DNA of 64,000 bases from contig CH003361.1 in the NCBI GenBank assembly GCA_000149265.1, positions 47,731 through 111,730 on the forward strand. Reading direction: 5' to 3'. The notes under the pieces were generated by a model. That model saw nothing but the letters and a program-made list of their open reading frames with translations. It had not been told where the DNA came from and searched no databases. This document shows, piece by piece, positions 1 to 13,116 of the stretch. Made by a program: the position numbers and the translations under genes. Numbering within the stretch: the first letter of the stretch is position 1; the number at the start of each line of letters is the position of its first letter. Origin of the DNA: Ciona savignyi. Its lineage: Eukaryota; Chordata; Ascidiacea; Phlebobranchia; Cionidae.

Positions 1-278
1 AGTTAGAGAGACAAAAGATTTTGAAGGTATTATGCTAAAGTAAATTAATACCCTTCCCCTTATAAATACTAAGTAGATCTATTGTTGTTTGCGCTGTTGC
101 CAGCCTTAGAAATTTTGTGCTAGGACCTTATAGCCTTTGCATCTTGCTATTTTCAAACTATTTTTGACGGCATCACATAGTTAATCCAATCTGAATTGTA
201 AAAAAGTAAATACTTTCCAAAGTAATTTTTGTAATGTTTACCTTTTTATTGGGGTTTAATTTTTCATTCTCCTTCTAG

Positions 279-3200
279 GACTCATTAAACAACCTTTCAT
301 CGGCAAGTGTGGTACTGAATGAGGTGAATCGGGGAACATTGTTTACAGGGCTGGATTATGATAATTCTGGCTCCGTCGAGTCGAAACATATTTGTGAAAT
401 GTGGAAGCAAGCCGGCGTTGAAAACCCAATGCTAATTTTGCAGGTGTGTTCCGGAACCTATAAAATATGTTTCGTATTATGTATATATAGTTGTAAAATA
501 TATTCCATAATAACATAAATATTTTTATATGCTTACCTATATTTCTATAGTGGCATGGGAAAACAGGAAAGGTATAGCATAGGCTTTAAAGAAAATAAGT
601 AATAAAAGAAGAAATTCTATATAACTGGTACAAGTGCCGAATGTTTTTAATAAAAAGAATTTTGTTAACTTACAATTGCATTCAAAAACTGCTGAATTCA
701 TGCTTTAGCCTATACTCTCCCTAGCAAAAGTGCATGCTTTATGATGTAAACAATAATTGTTTACTTACCTAATAATAATAAATATTGCTCCTAGGATGGT
801 TTCATATTAATGTTTTCGAATTACTTTTTTTTCACAGCAAAAACTTTCTATAAACCATAACAGTCATATTATCAAGTTCATAACTAGTTATGCTATTTAA
901 ATAGCTTTTTCATGATCCTAGGCACTTGATTTTGAAGAGCCATTCATTGATGCACACCAACTCTCAACGATGCTTGAAAAAGAAGCTCTATCAGTCCTAC
1001 CCTCTGTCACTGGTAACATGGATCTTTGCTCTAGTACTGTTGCGGCCTTAATAGCGAGCTACCAAAGTCAACTACTCCACCTCAAGTACAATATATTGAT
1101 TTTTTTGTCAGTGTTGCTAACATAATTTACCAAACATATGGAACTTTCAAATATCATCTCCAAATCACTTATAAAAGGCAACACAAGCACCATATCTCCG
1201 CTTTTATTTATGAACTGTTCTGTTATAGTGGTTAATTAAGACAAGCTACAAACTATTGCTCCTTAAAGAGAAGGCTTGTTTATATTAAGTGCATTAAGTG
1301 CCGGATTAATATTAAATCCTGTTATTAGTTTTTAATTAGCTTGCATGTAATTGTATACTTGCATTTTAAATCACATTAGTTCTGAAATGGTACAGAAAAT
1401 GAATCAGTTCATTTCTTCGCTAGTGTATGGTAGCACCATGCATTAAATTAGAAAGTTAAAATAAAATATATTGATAAAGTAGTTTTTGTATGTTATATTG
1501 TTTCTTTAAGATTATTTGTTACTGAATATTGGAGTAATATAACAGATAAAAGGAAGATTATACTAAGAATAAATTTGGAATAGTTTTGAACTAGAGTTTA
1601 ATTTACTGGCCAAAAATATACACTTGTTAGTTTACACAATACATTTAAAATAACTTGAGTATATGCAAGTATTTTATCATTTTGCATTTGTTCTCTGTTG
1701 ACAGCGATTCCCGAATAATGCGTTGATAAAAAATAAAATCTGCTTCCTTCAGCAACCAGATTGATCATAACCAATCTGAGACGGAGAAGATGCGGGAGGA
1801 CCTGGAGCGATCCGAGATCAGGAACTCAAAACTCCTCGAGGAGGTTGATGACCGCTACCTCAGCATGGACCAACAGAATGAAAGGAAGATGTCGGGGATT
1901 GAAAGAAAGTGGATGAAGAAGTTGTCCTCCGCTCAACGAGGATTTGAGAGGGAGAAGGAGTCGCTGATCATGAGTTCCGACCGTGAGAGAGAAGCCTTTC
2001 AGAAAGAAATAGGTAACTGTTTGGCTTTGCATAAAATTCCACCTAGAAGCTTCATGTGATTTTTTTTAATAAAAAAATTAAAACAAAATATATATATATT
2101 AGTCTTACCTTCTAATTTTCCACCTGACTGATGTCATTGTGATAGGCCTGGTGATGTTTTCTTTTGTTGCCTTTATCAATTGGCTCAATGAAGAGTACAA
2201 ACAGCATTTTGGTTAGACTACCCGCCCACCCTACATAGTTTCATCATGAACCATAATTTATTCGTCCTTTATTTCCCAAAGACACACATGAATGTAAAAT
2301 GGTTTATACAGTTTACCACATTTTTTGTAATGCTTTCTATTGACATAAACAGTATATTGCAGCACCTTTTATGTATTAAAAATAAACAGTATATTGCAGC
2401 ACCATTATTGTATTAAACAGGGTTCTAGTTATTATTAAGCATGACATTTGCAATTCTATACAAATTGCAAACTTTACCCTAACACCTCATGTTCCTAGAC
2501 GCACTTCAGAGCTCAACATCATCGCTGAGGAGAAAACTCGATCTTCTTCGATCCGACAATGAATCTTTATCTGCCGAATCTTCTCACTTTTGCGAAAGAT
2601 TAAATGAATCCGAAAAAGAAGCTTCCAGACTTCGCAAGGACTTGGAATGCTTACTCACCGCCAAGGTATTGTGGATAATACATAGAGTAGTGATATCCAT
2701 CATAGAATTAACCTTTGAATTCGATTTAAAATGTTTGTTTAGTCTCTTTTGCACCCATGCCAAGGACGAATCTTTGTGAACCAATATATATTTGTGACCC
2801 ATGTTATAATCCTTATTAACCTGATGTATAAACTGCAGACTGCTGAACCTGACAATATGAATTCATCACAAGAAGAGAAGTTTGCAATGATCATCAAAGA
2901 ATATGAAGCGCAGTGCAGGGTACATTTATTTAGAATATTAATAATATTTGCTTTTTTTATTAGTATATTTAGACAAGTGTAGTATTGTGAGCAATGCAAA
3001 GTGCACCATACTAAAATTTCCAAAGAGTACATACTGTCGGCATTTTATATTAAAACAATAAAAATTATGAATTTTACAAATAATAAACAACATGCACGCT
3101 TAACATGTCTACGAAACTTTTCTGGTCGCAATATTTTATTACAACACTAAAGAAAGTGGTATAAAGGTGATAGACTTTCTTTACCTTCAAAAATAGTAAC

Positions 3201-6200
3201 CTATTTTTTCCCGGGTTGGTTTCGGTGGAATTTGTCTTAAGTCTATGCATAATTCTACTTCATGCACTTTACATCAATCCAACATCCAGCAACTCCGGGA
3301 TCGAAACGATGAGCTCTTGATCGAGGTGGAGTCTCTTCATGGGAGGATCAGACAGGAGGAGGTTGTACGGGAGCACAACATCACTCTGCAAGATGATATT
3401 TCACCGAAGAGGAAGAAAGCTCTACGAAGAGGCTCAACATCGGAGTATTTCGATCGCACAAGTGCAGAGTATAGTGATTTTGAAAGTGGTAGGTTTGTGT
3501 TGTCGATTTTAATGAGCAAAGCTTCAGTTTTAGGTTTTGTCACTATGGTTCAGTTAAGGCATAATAAAAATCGTAATGTCTTGGATGTTAATATGGATCA
3601 TTCTGATAAAATACTCATGTTGGTAAAGTTATTGGATTTTCAGTTTGACTTAATGTATGCATTTCAGTAGAAATTTATTTTATATTACCGAGAGCAGTTT
3701 GAGACTCTGACCCTTATATACTTTATGTCTAATTAAAATAAATAAAAAGATAAAAGTATGGGTATTAAGAGATTAATAAAAGTACATGTATATTTTTTAT
3801 TGTAGATGTAAAAAATGTTGTATGCACCGTCAACAGTTAAAACTTCCTCCAGATGGAGTCGGTGAAGTGGATGTTGCTCATCATCATCGGTTCCCACATC
3901 CGGATCAATCGGAGAACTTTGCTGGGATGAGGATGATGGAGTTGGAAAGGCAAGTGGAAGAGCTTAAGGAGGAGCGGAGATTAAAACTTGAACAATTTTC
4001 CGAGCAACAGGTAAAATAATGAAATCATTTTGACATGGTTACTTTTTTTGTTAAGTGAACAAATGTGTTTGTTTATTACTAATCTATCCCATTTACATCA
4101 TTCAAATTCATCAAGAAGGTAAACTAACTTTGTATTGTAACTTTAAGCATGTGGAATTATTAAACTGCGTTCGTTTAACAAACTTTTTTTTCTGATAATA
4201 AATTGTTCATATTGGATGCTTCTTTTATGCACATTTTATATGAACAAATAAAACTCTAAAAATCAATTTGGTTTGCTCAGGCTTGCCTCAAAGCTGACTT
4301 ACAAAAGGAATACCAAATCAAGCTGGAAAAAGTCAAGTCATCCATCTCTCATAACGATGACAACCGCGCTTATGAAGATCAACAGATCATGACTATGCAA
4401 TTGTTAAAGGAGATGACTCAACAAAAAGATGAGGTTAGCATTGTAATAACAAAAAAACCTATTTAATTTATGCGTATATTCAAGTTCTGAAAGCTAACTC
4501 TTAAATTTATTTTATTCAACCTAATTCCCTCAAAGTGAATTATCAAATTTGATTTATGTTGAAATTGAATTATTAATTTTAGCAAGAATAGGAAAACAAC
4601 ATATATTTCCCTAATTATAAGTGTATGTCATTATCCCATATGCATTAAACAGTTAATAGGAATATAACACTTGAAGGAACTGTCACGTAATAGTTTTTAA
4701 AATAAGAACCTTTCTCCATTTATTTAGATTTGTTATTAAATATGTATGTAAGTTAAATTACCTGATTTATTTCCTTCCAAGTTGGAACGAAAGTACTTGG
4801 AGATGAAGGAATCATGTGAAAGTAATGTTAACAATGGACAGGAAGAGTTGGCAACTCTTTGCCGAGAGTTTGCAAACGAAAAAGCTGATCTTGTTGCAAA
4901 GCATGAACAAGAGGTGGTTGTTCAGTTTCTTCTGCCCTTTTTAAGCTGCCATGCTAAGACTAACTCTTTTATCCTGGATGTTGTTGTGTCTTAAACACAG
5001 AAAATATTGAAATTTTATCAGCTGTAAAAGCAACAATACAGAAATAGTTACATGAGCATGGCAGTTCACTGTAGTAATGGACCAGAAATGTAAATCAGAA
5101 TGGCATGATACCTACATAAAAAGTATAAAATGATTGTTATTTAATTAAGTGCCGGAACATCCTTCTGAAATATTATTCTTAAAAAATTTAAAAAAAACTG
5201 TGCAAAGGTTGTATCTTACTAAGTTTTATTTAATAGTTTAATATCCTATTCTTTAATCATACTTGTGACTTTCTAGCCTCAAATTTAATAATTAGATTCC
5301 ATGTTAAAGTTGATCAAAACAATTGAATAATTGTGATTTTGCAGCCATTTCAGGTATCAAATTGTTTCCATCTTTGGTGCAAATTGCAATTTTAAAATGA
5401 TGACAACAATTAAACAGCCAAAACATGTTCATTATACATTTTTCTATTTATACACATTTGCCCAATTAAATCAACTTATGTTATTTATCCTGTGTTTCTA
5501 AATGTATAATTTTAATCTTAAAAAATTATTTATATTGACATATTTGATTTTGAATCTGAATATTTCTACCAGGTGAAGGAAATGGAGTCCCAGGTAAAGC
5601 TTTTCACCCAACAACTCGCTGACGAGCGACGAGCAAATGAAAGAACAACTGAGTTGTTGCAATCAGAACGAGATCAACACCAACATGCCCTCGTTGCCCA
5701 CCAGGAGATTATCGCCAAGTTTGAAAAGTAAGTGCAAAAACATTGAGAGATTGGGTTGTGGTTGTGGTAAAGGGTTATATTTTTCGAAAAAATATGAAAT
5801 CCATTGTGTGTGGCACCATTAAACGGACATTACAAAATGGAATAAAATAATAATAAGAAATAAAAATTAATAATAAGAAATAAAATGTCCAATTCAGTTA
5901 AATCGTTTGGTTGTGTTAGCTACTATGGTTTGAATCTGCAGTGGCAAATTTTGGGTAAATTGCATTAGGAAAATTACAAGTCGACTGTAAATTTTAATGC
6001 GAACAAACAAGATTGAGGTATACATACACCATACCCACTGCAAATCATTTTTTGGTAAACACCTTAACACTCAATCGCACCAAACCATTGATCATATTGC
6101 TTTACCTTCCAATAGAATATTATAAACTAATAAGTTAAACTTTTTAACAGTGTAAGTTAATAATATATAGGCTACTAAATATGCAGTGGCAAATAACATT

Positions 6201-9200
6201 TAAAAATACATTAGTTGAAATATCCGCGTAAAGCGCGCAAAAAATATAAAAACAATTCAATTTTCTTTGTTTTTGTTTTATTAAAATTACATGGACATTA
6301 GGTTTAGATTAGTAACTAGGGAACCCATTAGTTTCTGCTTGCAAAACCATATGTTATATCCTTTGTTTGTAATGTACCATGGATTTAGGTAACTAACGTT
6401 GGGATCCAACATCCACGGATTTCAATTTGGCCACCAACTTTTCAGCATTTTTTTTCTGTTGTTTTTTTGTTACCATTTCTTAGTTACCAAAATTTGTTAA
6501 GTGGCTCTCTTAAATTTTGTTCTCTTTGTTTCCAGGACGTCCGCTATGAAGGAAGAGCAGGCGACGAAGATGGTGAGTTGTGTGAAACTGGAGGAAGTGA
6601 TGCAGGATCATCAGGTTGAGATCAATCGTCTCAAACAGAAGCATCATCATGAGATGGAGAGCGTCCAGCGAGATTTGCAAACCAAACTTGACCAGATGTT
6701 GTCCGAGAAACACAAGGTTAGTTCTTGAAGCTTTAAGTTATTTTTGGCAAAATTAATTAAGGAAAAGTCTAGGATAGCCAAAAAAAAACAGAAATAAGTG
6801 ACATTAACCTTAGACTTTTAACCTAAATTTATGTTTGATTGTTTGATTGTATCTTTAAGAATATTGTCATTATAACTATTGTTAATATGTGTGGTTACAT
6901 AGTTGAATTTTAAATCTTATATTTTTGCGTTTTTTCGCCTCAGTTTGCTGAGAGGTCGTCAATGTGCAGTGAACTGGAACGCTTGGAGGAAAGCGTTCAA
7001 GTGGAACGGCAAGAAATGCATGAACGAATCCATGAGTTACAGAGAAGCGTTCGAGCGTGAAGTCATTGGAATTACAACGATTGTTGGATTGTGATAAAGC
7101 CAAACTAAGAAAACAATTAAGGTAACGTTTTTTCCGTGTTTTATGTTTAGTTTATTATGATTATATTAAAAAATGTAGTTAACTGTGGGCAAATGTTAAA
7201 TGATCATATGTCAAGTTACATATGTCTGTCTATTCCAATTATTGATTAAACTGATGTATTTTGATGTAAGTGTCGTTATTGTAAAAATTTCTTGTCATAA
7301 ATACCCTTTAATTTCCTTATCATAGAGACCTATTAAATTAGATTGTTTTTTAGTGAAGAAATGGCAAGTTTGAAGCAAAAACTAGCTGAAGAGACTGAGA
7401 AAGAAATGAAGAAAAAAAGGCAGTTGGTGGAAGAATGTGAGAGGCTGGAAAGAGAGAAAAAAGAAAAACATGCAAAGGAGAACTTGATGATTGATGAAAT
7501 GAAGGGGGAAATTGAAGATCTACAGGTAAAGTTTTACACAAGTTTTTCGCATTGCAAGTGTAATTGTCGGGCTATAGATACTTTGCCCATATTCCTTATG
7601 TGATCCTGTTGTGGTAATTGATATTAAGTTAACCAATCCCTTCAGGCTCGCAACAAGTACTTGGATGACATGCTTTCGAAGACCCGCATTTGTCTTGAGG
7701 AGGAGGAGAATAGATGTAAGCAGCTGAAGATGATAGGGAGGAGAGAGGACCTCCTCATTCTGGAGGAAAGAGTGCAGGAGCTGGACTGTAAGATAATTGA
7801 GAAGGAAAAAGTCATCAAATCATTGAAGCAACAGGTTGGTCCTTTTTACAATTTACTCCGAACTTTTTTGTTCAAAAGCTATTACCAGTAGTATTGAAAC
7901 TCGCGGTATAATGGTGAAAACCAATAAAAAAAATAATACGAATGTTTAAAAGCAGTGTTTCTCTACTCCAAGTCCGCAGACTCAAAAATTTAAGTCCATG
8001 AGTCTGCTCTTACAGTAGCTTTTGCTAAAAGTCAGTGCATACTTCATAACAAATAAACATAAAATACCCCTAATTCACCATCTTTATCTATGTGTCAAAT
8101 AAATAATGATTTTTTTCGGTAAAAATTATGGTAAACTCAATTTTTCATACCCATGACTTGAGTCTGCGTATAATACCGCGAAGGATTGAAACTCTTACTG
8201 CATATTAGTAATTATTTTAATAGATAACAATTGTGCCACAAAGTGGCTTCAACACCATTTCAGTATCAACTCTCCCATGTTTATTTAATAAATACCAGCA
8301 GTTTAAATGTGTCACTTTTATTGTGCTGTACAGCAAATATCCCAATCTTAATTCTGTATCATATTTACTGCCTGAATAAGCCTTATTTTCTTTCTACACA
8401 GCTTGCTGAGCAACTTGACTGCAGTCGTGAAAAGGCTCAGGAAATATCAAATCAGCTAACCAACACTGATGTTACACAAGCTGAGAATATTCAGTTAAAG
8501 AAAGAAAACAATACATTGGTGGAAAAGGTACGTTTTGTCCCATAATTTGTAGTAATATGTGCTGATTATAAGATCTAGTTTAATTTTATAGGCCTGTAGC
8601 ATTAGGCTGTATGGTGTAAATATGGATTGTTTGATGGATTCATTGAAATATGTATGTGATTTGTGACATTGTATTGTATTGGTGAAATGGTGATCTGACG
8701 ATTGCCGTGTGTTAACCCCCTTGGTTTTTCCATTCACGGGGATAAACATGAATATCCTATCCTAGTTATGTCACACCACATGGTCAATACAGATGGTTAA
8801 ATTTGCATAAATTCCTTAGGTTTAGGTTGTTAATGCTATATTACTCATATATAGTTTTTTCGTAACAATATCTTAGTACACTTGAAATGTAGTTAATTAA
8901 TGAACAGAGTTCCGAAATAATGTTTTCCATGCTAGGTCCGGGGCCTTGAAAAAGAGCAACTTGCCAATCGAATTGAGCATGCGGGGCTTATGGCGAAGTG
9001 TGAGCATCTAAGTGCACCAGTTCCTTCACCGAGGAACAAGTATAAAAGGTTGGAAGAGGAGAGATTAAAGGAAAAAAGGAAACTGGAGGAGAAAATACAA
9101 GATCTTCAGAAAGTGAGAACTATTATTTTTTGGTGTAAGGCAAACTAGAGGTAGTCGCAGGGTTGCAGTTAAACTGATTCAGATAATTTTAGAGGTTAAT

Positions 9201-10175
9201 ACTCTTGATATGTTCATTATTTATTTATGTTTTTTTCTTGTATTTGTTTATTCATTTTGTCATTTTTCAATATCCACCATCTTATAACAACGAAGTAGTT
9301 GTTGATCTTTCTTGCTTGGGCCTAATCGATAGATAGAAATATAAATTTAAATTAAAAATTTGATAACATTCACCTAATTTAAATCATCACTTCATCATAG
9401 GAAGTTGATTTTCTGCGCACCACATCTCCTCGCAGTTCTGATCCTCCATTACGAGCTCAAATTACTTCTCCGGATGTTGAGAACGATACCGGATGTTTCA
9501 GTGACACTGGAAGCATAGCGTCATCATCCAGTGATAACGGGAAAGATGCTCTGAGGTTGAGACTCAATAAAACGAGGTCTCAGTTGACTGATCAGATGAG
9601 GAAGACCAGAGATGTGGTAAGATCGATTATACACGTTCTCATGTGTATCTGATTTCATCGAAAATTCGTTAATTGTATGTTTTATAAGACTGCATTATTT
9701 GAATTGACCGAAATGTCTGTTTTGTTTTCTGTTATTGCTGAAATCGTGTGGCATTAATTCTTGTTTTTTTAGTGGAGATAATAATAAACAGAAGAAAGAT
9801 AATTCAGTACATCTCTGAATAATTCTATAATTTGATCTCATATAAACCACCTTTAAGGTAAACAAGGTTACACATTCCAGTTAAAAGGATATATGGGTTT
9901 ACTTAATATAATATTGCACTATAAACAACCAATAGCAATGCATGTAGCATAATTCAAACAAGACAGTATTACAAGTCATTTTTTCTCAGTACAACAAGCT
10001 CTCAAAGACTGAAATCCTGGTAAAAGATTTGTATTGTGAGAACGCCCATTTGATGAAGGCACTCCAGGTTACCGAGGCACGACAACGTGACGCCGAGCGG
10101 AAACTGCGGGATGAAACGGACAAAAATCAGGTTCTAGGAAGGCTGCTGAAACAAGTGTGTCCTGATGTTGTGTGA
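279..10175 (+). CDS. NIN: Ninein / ninein-like centrosomal protein, 3' portion (18 exons, 5' end outside window)
   Basis: Coiled-coil protein of the NIN/NINL family, which anchors microtubule minus ends at centrioles and basal bodies. Exons that chain in phase: 279-443, 922-1085, 1753-2012, 2499-2665, 2839-2919, 3290-3492, 3806-4010, 4281-4433, 4782-4913, 5573-5727, 6536-6716, 6944-7121, 7354-7525, 7646-7834, 8402-8527, 8936-9112, 9401-9616, 9990-10175 (about 1036 residues). The first exon encodes an EF-hand-like loop, DYDNSGSVESKH. Later exons are Glu/Lys/Leu-rich coiled coil, including a ninein-like EEKFAMIIKEYEAQCR. The C-terminus, KDLYCENAHLMKALQVTEAR, is the family's conserved tail, then stop TGA at 10173. 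Exon 6 uses a GTTTGT donor because the GTAGGT donor 4 bases earlier gives the wrong phase. Exon 6944-7121 has a one-base frame break (see findings). NIN versus NINL cannot be decided. The start codon lies upstream of the window. Confidence 0.88.
2345..2418. repeat. 37-bp tandem duplication in a NIN intron
   Basis: Two adjacent copies (2345-2381 and 2382-2418) share the core AAACAGTATATTGCAGCACC and differ at a few bases in the second half. This is a local duplication with no coding content. Confidence 0.75.
7903..8180. repeat. Inverted-repeat-bounded segment (possible MITE) in a NIN intron
   Basis: CGCGGTATA near 7903 faces TATAATACCGCG near 8165. Inside these, CGCAGACTCAA near 7976 faces TTGAGTCTGCG near 8160. 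The nested arms suggest a small non-autonomous DNA element. No clear target-site duplication is visible, so the exact ends are uncertain. Confidence 0.4.
8677..8764 (+). repeat. SINE family 1, 3' fragment
   Basis: Matches the last ~85 bp of the family-1 SINE: GTGATCTGACGATTGCC, then CCATTCACGGGGATAAACAT and an ATCCT-type tail. The tRNA-like head is missing. It lies in a NIN intron. Confidence 0.75.
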
Positions 10176-11231
10176 ATTTTCCTTTATGTTTTTTTAACTG
10201 TAAACTTTAAAAGCAATTTAAGGTGTGTTGTGAATTGAGGTCGATTCTCTATCAATGGTACTACAAGTACACAATCTTGAAAATTTTCTATCTGAATATA
10301 TCGGTTGACTATCATTTTTCTAAGTTGACTATCATTTTTCTATTTTGTTCCTTCAATCGCTGTTATTTTCCATTTTTGATTATGTTATTTATGTATCCTT
10401 GCTTTTTCTACTGTGTAACATTGAAAAACGTTTTTGCTGCTTTACCAAACATTCACATTGAAAGATTAGATGGAGTGGTTATTTTCAAAACTCAATTTAA
10501 AGCAACCTGATCTCCAATTTCTTAATCAAATTAGCCTACTTGAAACTACCCTAGAACAAAGGTGGCTGCTTTATATTGTTATGTATTTCAGCCTTCAACA
10601 CATGCAATACACACTAAGCACATATTTCCTTATTTCATGGTGCCATAAGCCTGAGCTGCTTTGTTCACTGTTTCTTTTTCCCACCTAAATTTCCAACAAA
10701 TACTTGCCTGTCAGTGTTATTCTAAATTTTTAAATTCAAATTATTTGATACATCCAAGTCTTTATCCTCAGTTAATCTGGTTGTAAGTACCATAAACGGT
10801 CAACTCAGTTATTTCTTTCTAAAAAAAGATGAATTCCTATTAAACATTTTGTACTGTGCTGTGTCTGTTAATTTGCAACCACGTAATACGACATTCTAAT
10901 TCTTCCCTTTTTTTAATTAATTTTCCCACTGTGCCATTGAATTTCGCAGCAATTGAAAGTAATAGCTTTTGCTGCTGTGCTTTGTAGACATCTATTCGTT
11001 CATATTTTGCATTACCTAGAAAATTTGATGTTTAATTCGATCTGCAATCTTTTTCCGGATGCTGTACATGTTTTGTGTGGGAATTTGCTATTGGTTTTGT
11101 ACAACAACGTCCAAGGGAATGGGTTTGAAAGTAGAAGACTTTATTTTGCACTTTGTCATTTATTCAAGTGTTTCAATATCTATACGTGTGGGTAACAGTT
11201 GTTATATTTTCAATGTGTGTGGCGGCTATTC

Positions 11232-11237
11232 AATAAA
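11232..11237 (+). terminator. Candidate NIN polyadenylation signal
   Basis: AATAAA about 1.06 kb after the NIN stop codon, followed by a GT-rich stretch. It is the best canonical signal between NIN and DNAL4; no transcript evidence is available. Confidence 0.45.
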
Positions 11238-12375
11238 ATTGCAAATTGGAATGTGCGATAAAATGTGATTTATCATTAACTGAGCGACAATTTATTCTTT
11301 TTATATTTTCATCAATCTGCGGTCATAGCAAGGTAGCTCGCTCGCTAATTAGTGTGTCAGGATGTGTCCTTAGGATAATTGTGATGTTTATAACCTGCTG
11401 AGCGGGGAAATCTACAATAAAAATATAATACACGGCAATGTACATGAAAAGTTCATATTTTAAATGGTTCATCAGGGTTGGTATTAGAATACTTACAACG
11501 CCTCTGATATACGATGAAGATCACTATAATATTTTGTGTATTAACCTGGTTCAGGCAACGTCCAGCTGCTTTGGTTGAAAGGCCGTTGTTTAAATACGCG
11601 TAACCTTTTCTACAAAGTATTTTTAGGGACCTTCAGGATTGTTCCAATGTACGACTATAGTTGTCCCAAATCGAAATAAACTTGTAACATATATTCAGGA
11701 CTTAACATAACCTTTGGAATAAGTGACGTATGGAGTATGGAGCGGGCAATTTGACGCTAACAGTGGTGAACACAGAATTTTACTTACAAAGTTTTCTGAA
11801 GATAACCCTGTAAACATTAAAGACAAAAATGCGCCACCAAACGGGTTAACGAGTAACGTAGCAACAGCCGAAACTTTCAATCTTGATTTGCTACAAGATA
11901 TTTCCTTTGGTTTATCTGTTGTTATTGCCTTGTATTTTAGCCTTACGTGTAATATATATTTTTACGTTTTTTTTTAATATAAATTTATAATAAGAAAGTG
12001 CCAACTAGATTAAATTGTCCTTTTGTTAAAACTTACTGATTATTTACTCTGCGTTTACATCATTAGGCGGTTTCTGGGCATGAATGGGCTTTAAGACAGT
12101 GGGTTAGGAATTATTATAAATTTCCAGATTTTATTTTTATGAGTTCCCTCTTAATACTGTCTAATACTTGGACGATTTGTGTATTATTTTTTATCTGTTG
12201 ATTACAGGTTGAATTTTCCATGTGGAAACTCAGTATAGTCAGCGGTCTACTTGGTAAATGGTTGATAAAATCGTTATTTTGGCAGTCGATCATAAAGATA
12301 TTGGTGTTTTCTCCTGTCATTTAAATATCGTGTTTAACCCAATCTGCAAATTATTTTGTCCACAAAATACAAAAA

Positions 12376-12447
12376 AAAAATGTGCAGCTTTTCTAGTTTT
12401 CTGACGAGTACAAAAATGTGTATCTTTTCTAGTTTTCTGACAGAATT
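12376..12447. repeat. 36-bp imperfect tandem duplication upstream of DNAL4
   Basis: Two copies (12376-12411, 12412-12447) share AAAAATGTG followed by CTTTTCTAGTTTTCTGAC. They lie 28-100 bp upstream of the DNAL4 5' acceptor and contain pyrimidine-AG motifs, so they could act as extra acceptor or branch sequence. That role is inference. Confidence 0.6.
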
Positions 12448-12511
12448 TTAATTTCTTATGATATCTTTATTTCAGCCTCCTTTGTAGTACTGATCTTTAC
12501 TTATACAAACC

Positions 12512-12829
12512 ATGGCCACAGAGGCAAAGAAGGAGGAGCCGCATGATTTTCGTCGTTTGCACAGCTACCCTTTAATCCGGCACACCGACATGCCAGAGGA
12601 GATGAGGGTTGAAGCAATGGAATTGTGCGTGACTGCATGCGAGAAATTCAGCACCAACAACGAGAATGCTGCTAAAATGATCAAAGAAAGCATGGACAAG
12701 AAATTTGGATCATCGTGGCATGCCATCGTGGGGGAGGGTTACGGGTTCGAAATTACCCACGAAATGAAAAACATTCTTTACATGTTCTTTGCTGGCAACA
12801 TGGCTATTTGTGTTTGGAAGTGCTCATGA
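12512..12829 (+). CDS. DNAL4: Axonemal dynein light chain 4 (DNAL4), 105 aa, intronless coding region
   Basis: Complete 105-residue dynein light chain of the LC8-like fold, a light chain of axonemal outer-arm dynein. The length equals that of vertebrate DNAL4. Diagnostic stretches are the DMPEEMRVEAMELCVTACEK segment, the KFGSSWHAIVGEGYGFEITH core and the C-terminal CVWKCS. The ATG at 12512 is in good context (ACCATGG). A TTTATTTCAG acceptor ends at 12475, leaving a 36-nt 5' leader, so the mRNA is either cis-spliced to an untranslated exon or trans-spliced. AK7, another axonemal gene, starts 287 bp downstream on the same strand. Confidence 0.95.
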   Translation: MATEAKKEEPHDFRRLHSYPLIRHTDMPEEMRVEAMELCVTACEKFSTNNENAAKMIKESMDKKFGSSWHAIVGEGYGFEITHEMKNILYMFFAGNMAICVWKCS

Positions 12830-13116
12830 TTTCAACTTTATTTATCTACTACTGCAAAAATAGCTCAGATTTTACCCCCCCTGATTTCTACACCATACAA
12901 GTACTTTTAACACAATGCGTTAAATTTTTATAAAATCACTCATTTTAAAAGATTGATTTTTATTCAATTTCCATATTGCGGAAAACATTTTTGCAAAGTA
13001 CTTTTTTCTGTATCTCCATTTAACTTCAATTTTATTATGTTCAAAGTTTATAACTGTTAAACTGTTTGTTTTTAGACTTTCATTTTGTTATTCGTACTGA
13101 AACTCTATTAAGCATC

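Larger units (their letters stand above)
10176..12475 (+). other. NIN 3' UTR and NIN-DNAL4 intergenic region
   Basis: No gene is supported here. The first ~1.05 kb is probably the NIN 3' UTR, ending near an AATAAA at 11232-11237. A 20-bp direct repeat (TTGACTATCATTTTTCTA) occurs at about 10304-10341. The rest is AT-rich with one unsupported open stretch near 11.72-11.95 kb. It ends at the TTTATTTCAG acceptor ahead of DNAL4. Confidence 0.5.

Noticed and set aside
3481..3492. GTAGGT donor ending the NIN exon at 3488
   Set aside because: Joining there to 3806 gives a stop within 11 codons; the GTTTGT donor ending the exon at 3492 keeps the frame.
10223..11268. Several short open frames after the NIN stop codon
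   Set aside because: They lie in the probable NIN 3' UTR, are Phe/Tyr/Leu-rich products of AT-rich sequence, and overlap each other.
11723..11977. Open frame with a coding-like middle part between NIN and DNAL4
   Set aside because: No ATG in a sensible place, no splice sites that frame it, and no recognisable motif; hydrophobic low-complexity end.
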